A stretch of 12,016 bases of DNA, from contig JANWID010000003.1 of assembly GCA_025450095.1 (NCBI GenBank), positions 1 through 12,016 on the forward strand, read 5' to 3'. Source of the stretch: Bacteroidia bacterium (GTDB lineage: Bacteria; Bacteroidota; Bacteroidia; AKYH767-A; OLB10). The position numbers and the translations under genes were made by a program. The first letter of the stretch is position 1. Each line of letters begins with the position of its first letter. Shown here piece after piece: positions 1 to 6,475 of this stretch. The notes below the pieces were generated by a model. The model worked only from the letters and a program-made list of their open reading frames with translations. It was not told the origin of the DNA and made no database searches.

Positions 1-1865
1 CACTTATTGGATTTGCTCTGAATGGAGCACTCAATAAAAGCATACCTAAAAGTTTAGTGAGCCTTTTTGCGTGCGGAAGTATTTTATTTTCGTTTATTAT
101 TTCCTGCAGCTTGTTTTTTCAGATTTCTGATGGCAATGATTCTTTTGAAATTAATTTATTCAATTGGATTCACACAGCAAATTTTGATTTGGGATTTTCT
201 TTTTTAGTTGACAGGATTTCTGTTGTCATGCTGCTGGTTATAACTGGTGTCGGATTTTTAATTCATGTGTATTCCATCGGCTACATGCATCATGACGAAG
301 ATTATCCGCGCTTCATGAGCTACATGAACCTGTTTGTGTTTTTCATGCTGCTGCTGGTGATGGGAAGTAATTACGTGGTGATGTTTGCCGGGTGGGAGGG
401 AGTTGGTTTGTGTTCATACTTGTTAATCGGGTTCTGGTTTAAGAATAATGATTACAACAATGCAGCGAATAAAGCATTCATCATGAATCGCATTGGCGAT
501 TTGGGATTTTTGCTTGGAATGTTTTTGTGCTACCAGACTTTTGGTTCTCTTAACTATAATGAAGTATTTGCCGGAGCGAAAAATTTTCCTTCTGGCGATG
601 CAACAATTACAGCTATAACACTTTTATTTTTTGTAGGAGCAATCGGCAAGAGCGCACAGATTCCTTTATATACATGGCTGCCCGATGCAATGGCGGGACC
701 GACTCCTGTTTCCGCGCTTATTCATGCAGCAACAATGGTAACTGCCGGAGTGTACATGATTGTTCGTTCAAATGTATTGTATTCGCTTGCACCGTTCACG
801 CAGGAAATTGTTTTAATAACAGGAGTTGCCACTGCAATTTTTGCTGCAAGCATCGGGTTAAAGCAAAATGATATTAAAAAAGTGTTGGCGTACTCCACCG
901 TTTCGCAATTGGGTTACATGTTTGCTGCTGCCGGAGTTGGTGCTTATTCAACTTCCATGTTCCATTTGGTAACGCACGCATTCTTTAAAGCATTGTTATT
1001 TCTCTGCGCAGGCAGTGTAATTCATGCGATGAGCGGTGAACAGGATATCAGGAAAATGGGAGCGTTAAAAAAATATTTACCTGTTACACATCTTACATTT
1101 TTAATTGGTGTTCTTGCTATCAGTGGAGTTCCTGTATTTGCAGGATTTTTTTCAAAAGATGAAATACTTGCCGTAACGCACAATCATTCCATTGCAATGT
1201 TTTCAATTCTTGCTTTTGCAGCTGTGCTCACTGCGTGTTACATGTTCCGCTTGTATTGGCTTACATTTCACGGAGAGTTTCGCGGAACGAATCATCAGAA
1301 AGAACATTTGCATGAATCGCCTTCAACAATGACCATTCCTTTAATTGCTCTTGCATTGTTGTCAACTATCGGAGGATTTATCGGATTGCCCGAATTGTTT
1401 AATCACATTCTTGGAACAAAACACGCGTTTGGAGAATTTGTAAATGCCGGAATTTATTCTCCTTCAGAACATGAGGTGTCGCACTCATTTGAAATTGCAA
1501 TGCTCATTACTTCAATAATTGTTTTGCTGATTATTTATTTCGGCACCAAAAATTATTACGTCACGAAAAAGATTATTCCTGAATCTGATGAACAGGAAAA
1601 AGGTTTTGCAAAAATTCTCTCGCATAAATATTATGTGGATGAGTTGTATGATAGCATAATCAGGAAACCATTGGATGCTGTTTCCAAATTCTCCTACAAC
1701 TTTATTGAAAAAAATATTATTGACGGAATTGTAAATGCTGTTCCGAAAATCACCAATGCAACAAGCTCCGGCTTGCGTTTAATGCAAACGGGAAGCATCG
1801 GGTTTTATGTATTTGCAATGGTGGTGGGAATTATTTTAATGTTTGTTTTAAAGTTTATGATTTAA
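1..1865 (+). CDS. nuoL: NADH-quinone oxidoreductase subunit L (5' end cut by window edge)
   Basis: Membrane subunit of respiratory complex I. It is the distal antiporter-like subunit, which couples NADH:quinone electron transfer to proton pumping and carries the long lateral C-terminal helix. The frame is open from base 3: residues LIGFALNGALNKSIPKSL precede the GTG at 57 and match the usual NuoL N-terminus. The GTG is therefore internal, and roughly 12-13 residues lie outside the window. The fragment has 620 residues, and E. coli NuoL has about 613. Counting from base 3, family residues are present: Glu132 in WEGVGLCSYLLIGF (E. coli E144), Lys216 in GKSAQIPLYTW (K229), His241 in ALIHAATMV (H254), His325 and Lys329 in HAFFKALLF (H338, K342) and Lys385 in FFSKDEIL (K399). 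Many hydrophobic segments span the protein. It is first in the visible operon, 22 bases before nuoM. The identity is firm. The true start codon is not visible. Confidence 0.97.
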   Translation, partial: LIGFALNGALNKSIPKSLVSLFACGSILFSFIISCSLFFQISDGNDSFEINLFNWIHTANFDLGFSFLVDRISVVMLLVITGVGFLIHVYSIGYMHHDEDYPRFMSYMNLFVFFMLLLVMGSNYVVMFAGWEGVGLCSYLLIGFWFKNNDYNNAANKAFIMNRIGDLGFLLGMFLCYQTFGSLNYNEVFAGAKNFPSGDATITAITLLFFVGAIGKSAQIPLYTWLPDAMAGPTPVSALIHAATMVTAGVYMIVRSNVLYSLAPFTQEIVLITGVATAIFAASIGLKQNDIKKVLAYSTVSQLGYMFAAAGVGAYSTSMFHLVTHAFFKALLFLCAGSVIHAMSGEQDIRKMGALKKYLPVTHLTFLIGVLAISGVPVFAGFFSKDEILAVTHNHSIAMFSILAFAAVLTACYMFRLYWLTFHGEFRGTNHQKEHLHESPSTMTIPLIALALLSTIGGFIGLPELFNHILGTKHAFGEFVNAGIYSPSEHEVSHSFEIAMLITSIIVLLIIYFGTKNYYVTKKIIPESDEQEKGFAKILSHKYYVDELYDSIIRKPLDAVSKFSYNFIEKNIIDGIVNAVPKITNATSSGLRLMQTGSIGFYVFAMVVGIILMFVLKFMI

Positions 1866-1867
1866 GC

Positions 1868-1883
1868 CACAGATTCACAGATT
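1868..1883 (+). repeat. Tandem octamer CACAGATT x2 between nuoL and nuoM
   Basis: CACAGATT occurs twice back to back (1868-1875 and 1876-1883) and fills nearly all of the 22-base gap between the nuoL stop and the nuoM ATG at 1888. No Shine-Dalgarno-like purine block is present, which is normal in Bacteroidota, so these repeats occupy the place of the ribosome-binding region. Whether they have a role is unknown. Confidence 0.6.
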
Positions 1884-1887
1884 AAAA

Positions 1888-3339
1888 ATGTTTAGCGATT
1901 TATTTTATCTTTTAGTTTTTCAACTGCTCTGCCCTGTAATTTGCCTTTTGTTTAACGAGCAAAAAGCAAAACGCGGAGCATTGATTCTTTCCATCATTTC
2001 ATTTCTTTTTTCCGTTCATATGTTTTTTGAAGTGAAAGATTATGGTGCGGTAAATTACTTAGTCGATTTTGCATGGGTACAATCATTAGGTATTCATTTT
2101 AAAATTGGAATGGACGGAATAAGCTTTCTGCTTGTTCAGCTCACCAACTTTTTAATTCCACTGATAATTCTTTCATCATTCAACAGGGAAATTAAAAACT
2201 CAAAATCATTTTATGCTTTGATATTCCTGATGCAGTTTGCGCTGAACGGGGTTTTCACTGCGCTTGACGGATTTTTATTTTATATTTTCTGGGAGCTTGC
2301 CCTGATTCCTATCTGGTTTATTTGTTTACTGTGGGGTGGTGCAGACAGAATCCGCATTACATTGAAATTTTTTATTTATACTTTATCAGGAAGCTTACTG
2401 ATGCTGGTCGGATTAATTTATCTCTACCTGCAAACCCCAGGCGAACATACATTCGACATCAACGCGTTTTATAATCTCAATCTTTCTGCACCGCAACAAT
2501 CATTTGTTTTCTGGATGTTGTTTCTTGCATTCGCTGTCAAGATGCCGATATTTCCGTTGCACACATGGCAACCCGACACTTATACAGACGCGCCCACACA
2601 GGGAACCATGTTGTTGAGCGGAATTATGCTGAAGATGGGAATTTACGGAATCATACGCTGGCTGATTCCTGTTGTACCGGGAGGAGTTCACCAGTGGATG
2701 CATCTTGCAATTGTTTTATCGGTGATTGGAATTGTATATGCAAGTTGTTTGGCTTTGGTGCAAAAAGATTTTAAACGTTTGATTGCTTATTCATCCATTG
2801 CGCACGTAGGATTAATTTCTGCCGGAATATTTTCACTTACAGTTGAAGGAATGCAGGGAGGAATCATTCAAATGATTGCACACGGAGTAAATGTTGTCGG
2901 GTTGTTTTTTGTGGCAGATATTTTAATGAACAGAATGAAAACACGGAACATGGATGAACTGGGTGGCATTGCAAATTCGCAAAGAAATTTTTCAATCCTG
3001 TTTATGATAATTTTATTGGGAAGTGTTGCATTGCCTCTGACAAATGGATTTGTCGGAGAATTTTTATTGCTGAACGGAATTTATAAATACGGAGCATGGA
3101 CAACTTTATTTGCCGGCACAACCGTAATTCTCGGTGCTGTATATATGTTAAGAAGTTATAAAGCTATTATGCTTGGAAGTAAAAATGTGAGTGAAGCAGA
3201 ATTTAGCCCGCTCGCAACAAATGAAAAAGTTGTTTTGATAATAATCGCTGCAGTAATAATCATTACCGGAATTTATGTTCAGCCATTGCTGGAAATTGCA
3301 GAACCATCAGTTAAAAATATTTTAAGTCAGGTATTTTGA
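1888..3339 (+). CDS. nuoM: NADH-quinone oxidoreductase subunit M
   Basis: Second antiporter-like proton-pumping subunit of complex I, in the cytoplasmic membrane. It has 483 residues, slightly shorter than E. coli NuoM (about 509), and is hydrophobic throughout. Family residues are visible: Glu136 in FWELALIPIW (equivalent to E. coli E144), Lys218 in FAVKMPIFPLHTW (K234) and Lys249 in GIMLKMGIYG (K265). The segment QKDFKRLIAYSSIAHVG (residues 292-308) is the conserved antiporter signature. The QPDTYTDAPT segment after Lys218 differs from the common PDAHTEAPT form but keeps the acidic and proline positions. The ATG is chosen because it is the first start after the nuoL stop and gives a normal hydrophobic first helix. 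There is no Shine-Dalgarno sequence. The gene is co-transcribed with nuoL and overlaps nuoN by 4 bases. Confidence 0.97.
   Translation: MFSDLFYLLVFQLLCPVICLLFNEQKAKRGALILSIISFLFSVHMFFEVKDYGAVNYLVDFAWVQSLGIHFKIGMDGISFLLVQLTNFLIPLIILSSFNREIKNSKSFYALIFLMQFALNGVFTALDGFLFYIFWELALIPIWFICLLWGGADRIRITLKFFIYTLSGSLLMLVGLIYLYLQTPGEHTFDINAFYNLNLSAPQQSFVFWMLFLAFAVKMPIFPLHTWQPDTYTDAPTQGTMLLSGIMLKMGIYGIIRWLIPVVPGGVHQWMHLAIVLSVIGIVYASCLALVQKDFKRLIAYSSIAHVGLISAGIFSLTVEGMQGGIIQMIAHGVNVVGLFFVADILMNRMKTRNMDELGGIANSQRNFSILFMIILLGSVALPLTNGFVGEFLLLNGIYKYGAWTTLFAGTTVILGAVYMLRSYKAIMLGSKNVSEAEFSPLATNEKVVLIIIAAVIIITGIYVQPLLEIAEPSVKNILSQVF
3336..3339 (+). promoter_or_regulatory. nuoM stop / nuoN start overlap (TTGA)
   Basis: The TTG start of nuoN (3336-3338) and the TGA stop of nuoM (3337-3339) share two bases. 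This is the arrangement expected for termination-reinitiation coupling, which would link the output of the two subunits. It resembles the common ATGA overlap but uses a weak TTG start, so nuoN translation may depend on ribosomes finishing nuoM. The coupling is inferred; the overlap is seen directly. Confidence 0.7.
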
Positions 3340-4706
3340 ACACGTTAATTACGATATCTGCTCTCGGCATTCTTTCCATGCTTTCTGAAATTCTGAATTT
3401 CAAGAAGCTGCTTTTTTCTTTGGTTATTGCCGGGTTTTTTGGAGCAATTGTGCTGACATGTTTTGACTGGGACACCTCATACAGTTATTATAATAACATG
3501 CTGACGTTTGATAACTATGCATTGGCTTTTTCCGGTTTGCTCATCCTGGTTTCAGCTTTATGGTTCTTCATGTCGCGAAGCTATTTTACCTCCGAATCAA
3601 GCGCTTCCGACCATTATACATTGATTCTTTTTTCTCTTGCGGGAGGAATTGTAATGACAAGTTTCAGCAACCTCACCATGTTTTTCATCGGGTTGGAAAT
3701 TTTATCCATTTCTGTTTACGTGCTTGCGGGAAGCGACAAAAAAAATATCCGTTCCAACGAATCGGCTCTTAAATATTTTATGATGGGCGCATTCGCGACC
3801 GGATTTTTATTATTCGGCATTGCGCTTATTTATGGGGCCAGCGGTACATTTGATTTAAGAGGCATTGCCATGTATGCAGGAGAAAATTCAGACATCCTGC
3901 CATTGATGTTTTATGCAGGAATAATTTTATTACTTGTCGGGTTATTGTTTAAAGTTTCGGCTGCACCGTTTCATTTCTGGGCACCTGATGTATATGAAGG
4001 CGCTCCAACTGTAGTAACCGCATTTATGGCAACCATTGTAAAAACTGCTGCATTCGCTGCTTTCTACCGCCTGTTCTCCACCTGTTTTTCCGTTTCATTC
4101 GAATGGTGGACTCCATTGATTGCAGTAATTTCTGCCATCACCATGTTGCTGGGAAATATTATTGCTGTGTACCAGAAAAGCCTGAAGCGCATGCTCGCTT
4201 ATTCAAGCATCGCTCATGCAGGATATATGTTGATGGCTGTTACGGCATTAAATCAAACTTCATCAGGCGCAATTCTTTTATACGCTGCTGCTTATTCTTT
4301 AGCGAGCATCGGAATTTTTACGGTATTGAATTATATGACAGCGGCAGGTGATGAAAATATTTCGGCATTAAAAGGATTTTCAAAATCACATCCTGCTGGC
4401 GCTGCGCTTATCTCACTTTGTGTTTTATCGCTGGCGGGTATTCCGCCTGTTGCCGGGTTTTTTGCCAAGTATTATATTTTTTACGGAGCATTGAAAAGCG
4501 ATTTAACCTGGCTGGTGCTCGTTGCGGTTTTGAGTTCGCTTATTGGCGTGTACTATTATTTCAGAATAATTATTGCCATGTACCAACCTGTAGAAAATGA
4601 ACCCTCTTTTTCTGTGAAAGGAATTAATTTTTTTGTGCTGCTTATTGCAGGGCTGCTTTCGCTTGCTTTAGGAATATTTCCTGCCTGGGTTATCGGGCTG
4701 CTGTAA
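3336..4706 (+). CDS. nuoN: NADH-quinone oxidoreductase subunit N
   Basis: Third antiporter-like subunit of complex I, lying closest of the three to the quinone-binding part of the membrane arm. It has 456 residues (E. coli NuoN has about 485) and is strongly hydrophobic. Visible family residues are Glu121 in IGLEILSISVYVL (E. coli E133), Lys206 in LLFKVSAAPFHFW (K217) and Lys236 in TIVKTAAF (K247). APDVYEGAP and YQKSLKRMLAYSSIAHAGY are conserved signatures. The start is a TTG whose last two bases are the first two of the nuoM TGA stop (TTGA overlap). The next in-frame ATG is codon 16 and would remove most of the first membrane segment, so TTG is preferred. The gene is the last of the nuo operon and ends 5 bases from a convergent gene. 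Confidence 0.96.
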   Translation: MNTLITISALGILSMLSEILNFKKLLFSLVIAGFFGAIVLTCFDWDTSYSYYNNMLTFDNYALAFSGLLILVSALWFFMSRSYFTSESSASDHYTLILFSLAGGIVMTSFSNLTMFFIGLEILSISVYVLAGSDKKNIRSNESALKYFMMGAFATGFLLFGIALIYGASGTFDLRGIAMYAGENSDILPLMFYAGIILLLVGLLFKVSAAPFHFWAPDVYEGAPTVVTAFMATIVKTAAFAAFYRLFSTCFSVSFEWWTPLIAVISAITMLLGNIIAVYQKSLKRMLAYSSIAHAGYMLMAVTALNQTSSGAILLYAAAYSLASIGIFTVLNYMTAAGDENISALKGFSKSHPAGAALISLCVLSLAGIPPVAGFFAKYYIFYGALKSDLTWLVLVAVLSSLIGVYYYFRIIIAMYQPVENEPSFSVKGINFFVLLIAGLLSLALGIFPAWVIGLL

Positions 4707-4711
4707 TTCCT

Positions 4712-5137
4712 TTATTTTTTCTTCACCGCTGTATCAATCATTCCTTTCAGAACTTTCAAATCAATATCCTCCAGTTTATTGATGTAAAGACAGCCAACAC
4801 CGGTTTTGTGCTTGCCTAACTTTTTGAGCGCAGCGGCATGCTCCTGGATGTTCATGCAGAGGTATAACGACAGGTTTGCTTTGCGTGGTGAAAAACCTAT
4901 CTTCATCCAATCTACTTCTCTGCCCGTTGCCGGGCTTTTATACCGTAGCTTGCCGAAGCCGATAAGCGAGCCTCCCCACATTTTTGGTTTTTCTCCGCTT
5001 GCTTTTTTCATCATCTCCAATACCACTAGGCTGTCTTTACGCTTTTGCTCATCTTTAACACTATTAATAAAACCCTCAACGCTTGCTTCATTTTGCTTTG
5101 TTTTTATTTCTGCCAGTTTTGATTTTTTTTCTGCCAT
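4712..5137 (-). CDS. DUF1801 domain protein
   Basis: A small cytosolic protein of 141 residues with no signal peptide or membrane segment. The first 35 residues are lysine- and glutamate-rich and probably helical. The rest fits the DUF1801 (YdhG-like) fold: a MWGGSLIGFGKLRYK block at residues 53-67, then VDWMKIGFSPRKANLSLYL at 75-93, and a helical end with GVGCLYINKLEDIDL at 114-128. The biochemical function of the family is not established. Start: the ATG at 5135-5137 is the first start in the frame. The gene converges on nuoN with only 5 bases between the stop codons. It lies 68 bases downstream of the phospholipase D-like gene on the same strand, so the two may share a transcript. The family call rests on recognised motifs, not a search. 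Confidence 0.8.
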   Translation of the reverse strand: MAEKKSKLAEIKTKQNEASVEGFINSVKDEQKRKDSLVVLEMMKKASGEKPKMWGGSLIGFGKLRYKSPATGREVDWMKIGFSPRKANLSLYLCMNIQEHAAALKKLGKHKTGVGCLYINKLEDIDLKVLKGMIDTAVKKK

Positions 5138-5205
5138 TTGAAAATGTGATTATATGTTTGACAAATTTTTTATTAAACTAGACACAGCCTCGTACCAACA
5201 GAAGA

Positions 5206-5973
5206 TTAAAATGTAATGTTATCAAGGTGATATATTTCTTTTGCCTTTTTCCAATTCTTTTTCAAGATTGGTTTCGCAACACTCGTTTCTCCATTTGACG
5301 GTTCACCAGAAAAGTGACAAAATTTTTCAGGGTAATTTTTGTCGCCATATTTATTCCATGATTTATATGCATCATAGCTCATTGGTTTTTCAATGTTAAA
5401 TGGAATTTCCGTTCCCGTCCTGATACAAAAACCATTTTGCTTGCTTGATTTTTTTTCTTGCGTACTTAATACATCCTTTAGTTTAATGTCGGCTCTTCTT
5501 TCTATTATTTTAATTTGAGGTTCTGGGTTTGTTGTGTAACTGAAAGGTGTGCTCGTTTCCTTTATGTAGTCAATTTCTTTAAACGCCTCATCAAATAACT
5601 CTTGATCATTAGGATTTGACTTTTCTATAAGAACTCCCATTTCTTTATTGTTAGCCATTGAAAACTCATACAAATTAAGAGAGGTGATTATCATCTTCTC
5701 GTCATTAACATAGCATTTTGCGTGCAAAGATTCGTTTGATTTAAGTTTAACTAAACGAAGCTCTTCTAAAAACTTTAATTCGTCAATTTTGAGTGTTTGT
5801 TCTCTGAAAATAATAGTAGTCACTTTGTCTTTACTATTTCTATAAGTGAGCAAGTCACGAAAATCTTTTGCAAGTTTCAGATATGGTGAAATTAGAATGA
5901 GAGTCTGCCCTGCATTTCTTATTAAATCATCAATTTCAGAAACTGCTTTTCTTGTGTTTAGAAATTTTGCCAT
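5206..5973 (-). CDS. Phospholipase D-like (single HKD) protein with degenerate zinc-ribbon-like tail
   Basis: A protein of 255 residues with one HKD motif: His84, Lys86 and Asp91 in HAKCYVND, followed by TSLN (Ser98, Asn100) where GSxN is usual. Single-motif members of this superfamily, such as Nuc and BfiI-type nucleases, normally dimerise to form one phosphodiesterase active site, so a nuclease or phosphodiesterase role is more likely than lipid cleavage. This function is inferred. The N-terminal 80 residues fit the first half of a PLD fold (TLILISPYLKL, then VTTIIFRE). The C-terminal part (about 180-225) contains GFCIRTGTEIPFN and EKFCHFSGE, which resemble zinc-ribbon knuckles in which the second Cys of each CxxC is replaced by Thr186 and Ser222. 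No signal peptide is seen. The gene looks richer in A+T than the nuo genes. It is divergent from the repeat adhesin gene and upstream of the DUF1801 gene. Confidence 0.8.
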   Translation of the reverse strand: MAKFLNTRKAVSEIDDLIRNAGQTLILISPYLKLAKDFRDLLTYRNSKDKVTTIIFREQTLKIDELKFLEELRLVKLKSNESLHAKCYVNDEKMIITSLNLYEFSMANNKEMGVLIEKSNPNDQELFDEAFKEIDYIKETSTPFSYTTNPEPQIKIIERRADIKLKDVLSTQEKKSSKQNGFCIRTGTEIPFNIEKPMSYDAYKSWNKYGDKNYPEKFCHFSGEPSNGETSVAKPILKKNWKKAKEIYHLDNITF

Positions 5974-5995
5974 CGTATTTCTGGTTTTTGTTTGT

Positions 5996-6026
5996 CAAAA
6001 TTAATTGTTTGCTTTATATCTCCTAA
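5996..6026 (-). promoter_or_regulatory. Candidate Bacteroidota-type promoter for the PLD-like gene
   Basis: Read on the - strand, TAATTTTG (5996-6003) matches the Bacteroidota -7 element TAnnTTTG exactly. A TTAG at 6023-6026, one base from the -33 element TTTG, lies 19 bases further upstream, within the accepted spacing. The -7 element ends 22 bases before the ATG of the phospholipase D-like gene, leaving a very short leader. The region is AT-rich, so a chance match is possible. Confidence 0.35.
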
Positions 6027-6118
6027 GCGGTTTATAACCCATTAGGGGATTGCATCCACAAAAGTGCTAACTTTTCTGCTAAGGTTTAACTGCCTTGGGT
6101 ATTACAAAAACTAATAAA

Positions 6119-6142
6119 GGTTGGGTAAAATAATACTCAACC
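6119..6142. other. Stem-loop, 9-bp stem and 6-base loop
   Basis: GGTTGGGTA (6119-6127) can pair with TACTCAACC (6134-6142) across the loop AAATAA. Eight pairs are Watson-Crick and one is G-U when read as + strand RNA. No T run follows directly on the + strand, so it is not a clear intrinsic terminator. It may lie in the long leader of the adhesin gene, or be an operator-like inverted repeat between two divergent genes. The role is unknown. Confidence 0.45.
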
Positions 6143-6364
6143 AATTATTAATGAAAATTTAACATACAAAAAAAATTATCAACTATTGATTTTCAACGGC
6201 TAACGCATTGAATACAGAAGATAAAATCGTATTATTTTTTTAATACTTTTTTGTGAACGCTGCCTGATTTTTTTTTCTTAACTTCGGTGCGGATTTGTGT
6301 TCCCGTTTTAGCGACATAAAGTGTTGATTAAGACCTGATAAGACAGAAGCACTGTACTGGCCCA

Positions 6365-6475
6365 ATGAGAAATTTTATACGAAGGACTTTTATTGCCTTT
6401 TTTAAAAATCACCGGAGAAATTTTCCGGGGTGGATTTTTATAGCGCTCCTTGCAATTCCAGGGCTGTCGCTGGCA
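6365..6475 (+). other. Signal peptide of the repeat protein
   Basis: Encodes residues 1-37. There is a basic n-region of about 22 residues with two RR pairs, then a hydrophobic core from Trp23 and an SLA motif before Gln38. There is no lipobox Cys, so Sec export with signal peptidase I cleavage is expected. The n-region is longer than usual, as in several large exported Bacteroidota proteins. Confidence 0.8.

Larger units (their letters stand above)
5974..6364. other. Divergent intergenic region, AT-rich, no gene seen
   Basis: This stretch of 391 bases separates the - strand phospholipase D-like gene from the + strand repeat adhesin gene. It carries a candidate - strand promoter near 5996-6026 and one stem-loop at 6119-6142. 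Long T runs sit near 6234-6252 and 6268-6276. I found no convincing TTTG/TAnnTTTG pair pointing at the adhesin gene: TAACTTCG at 6279-6286 is one base off the -7 element but has no properly spaced -33 partner. No small reading frame with family-like features and no tRNA were recognised. Confidence 0.6.

Noticed and set aside
57..59. GTG at 57 as the nuoL start
   Set aside because: The frame is open upstream to the window edge and encodes the typical NuoL N-terminal residues LIGFALNGAL, so the real start is outside the window.
674..4600. Short open frames inside nuoL, nuoM and nuoN (such as 674-871, 2500-2703, 2565-2774, 3560-3772, 4103-4351 and 4418-4600)
   Set aside because: They overlap firmly identified complex I genes in other frames and show no protein-like features.
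4670..4724. Possible terminator at the end of nuoN: AGGAAT pairing with ATTCCT, then a T-rich tract
   Set aside because: The stem has only 6 pairs across a 30-base loop, and the T-rich tract is explained by the lysine codons at the end of the convergent DUF1801 gene.
4806..5141. A + strand frame of 111 codons opposite the DUF1801 gene
   Set aside because: It lies antisense to a recognisable family member. The DUF1801 frame explains the region.
6279..6286. TAACTTCG as the -7 element for the adhesin gene
   Set aside because: It is one base from consensus, but the nearest upstream TTTG (6250-6253) is 25 bases away, outside the usual spacing.
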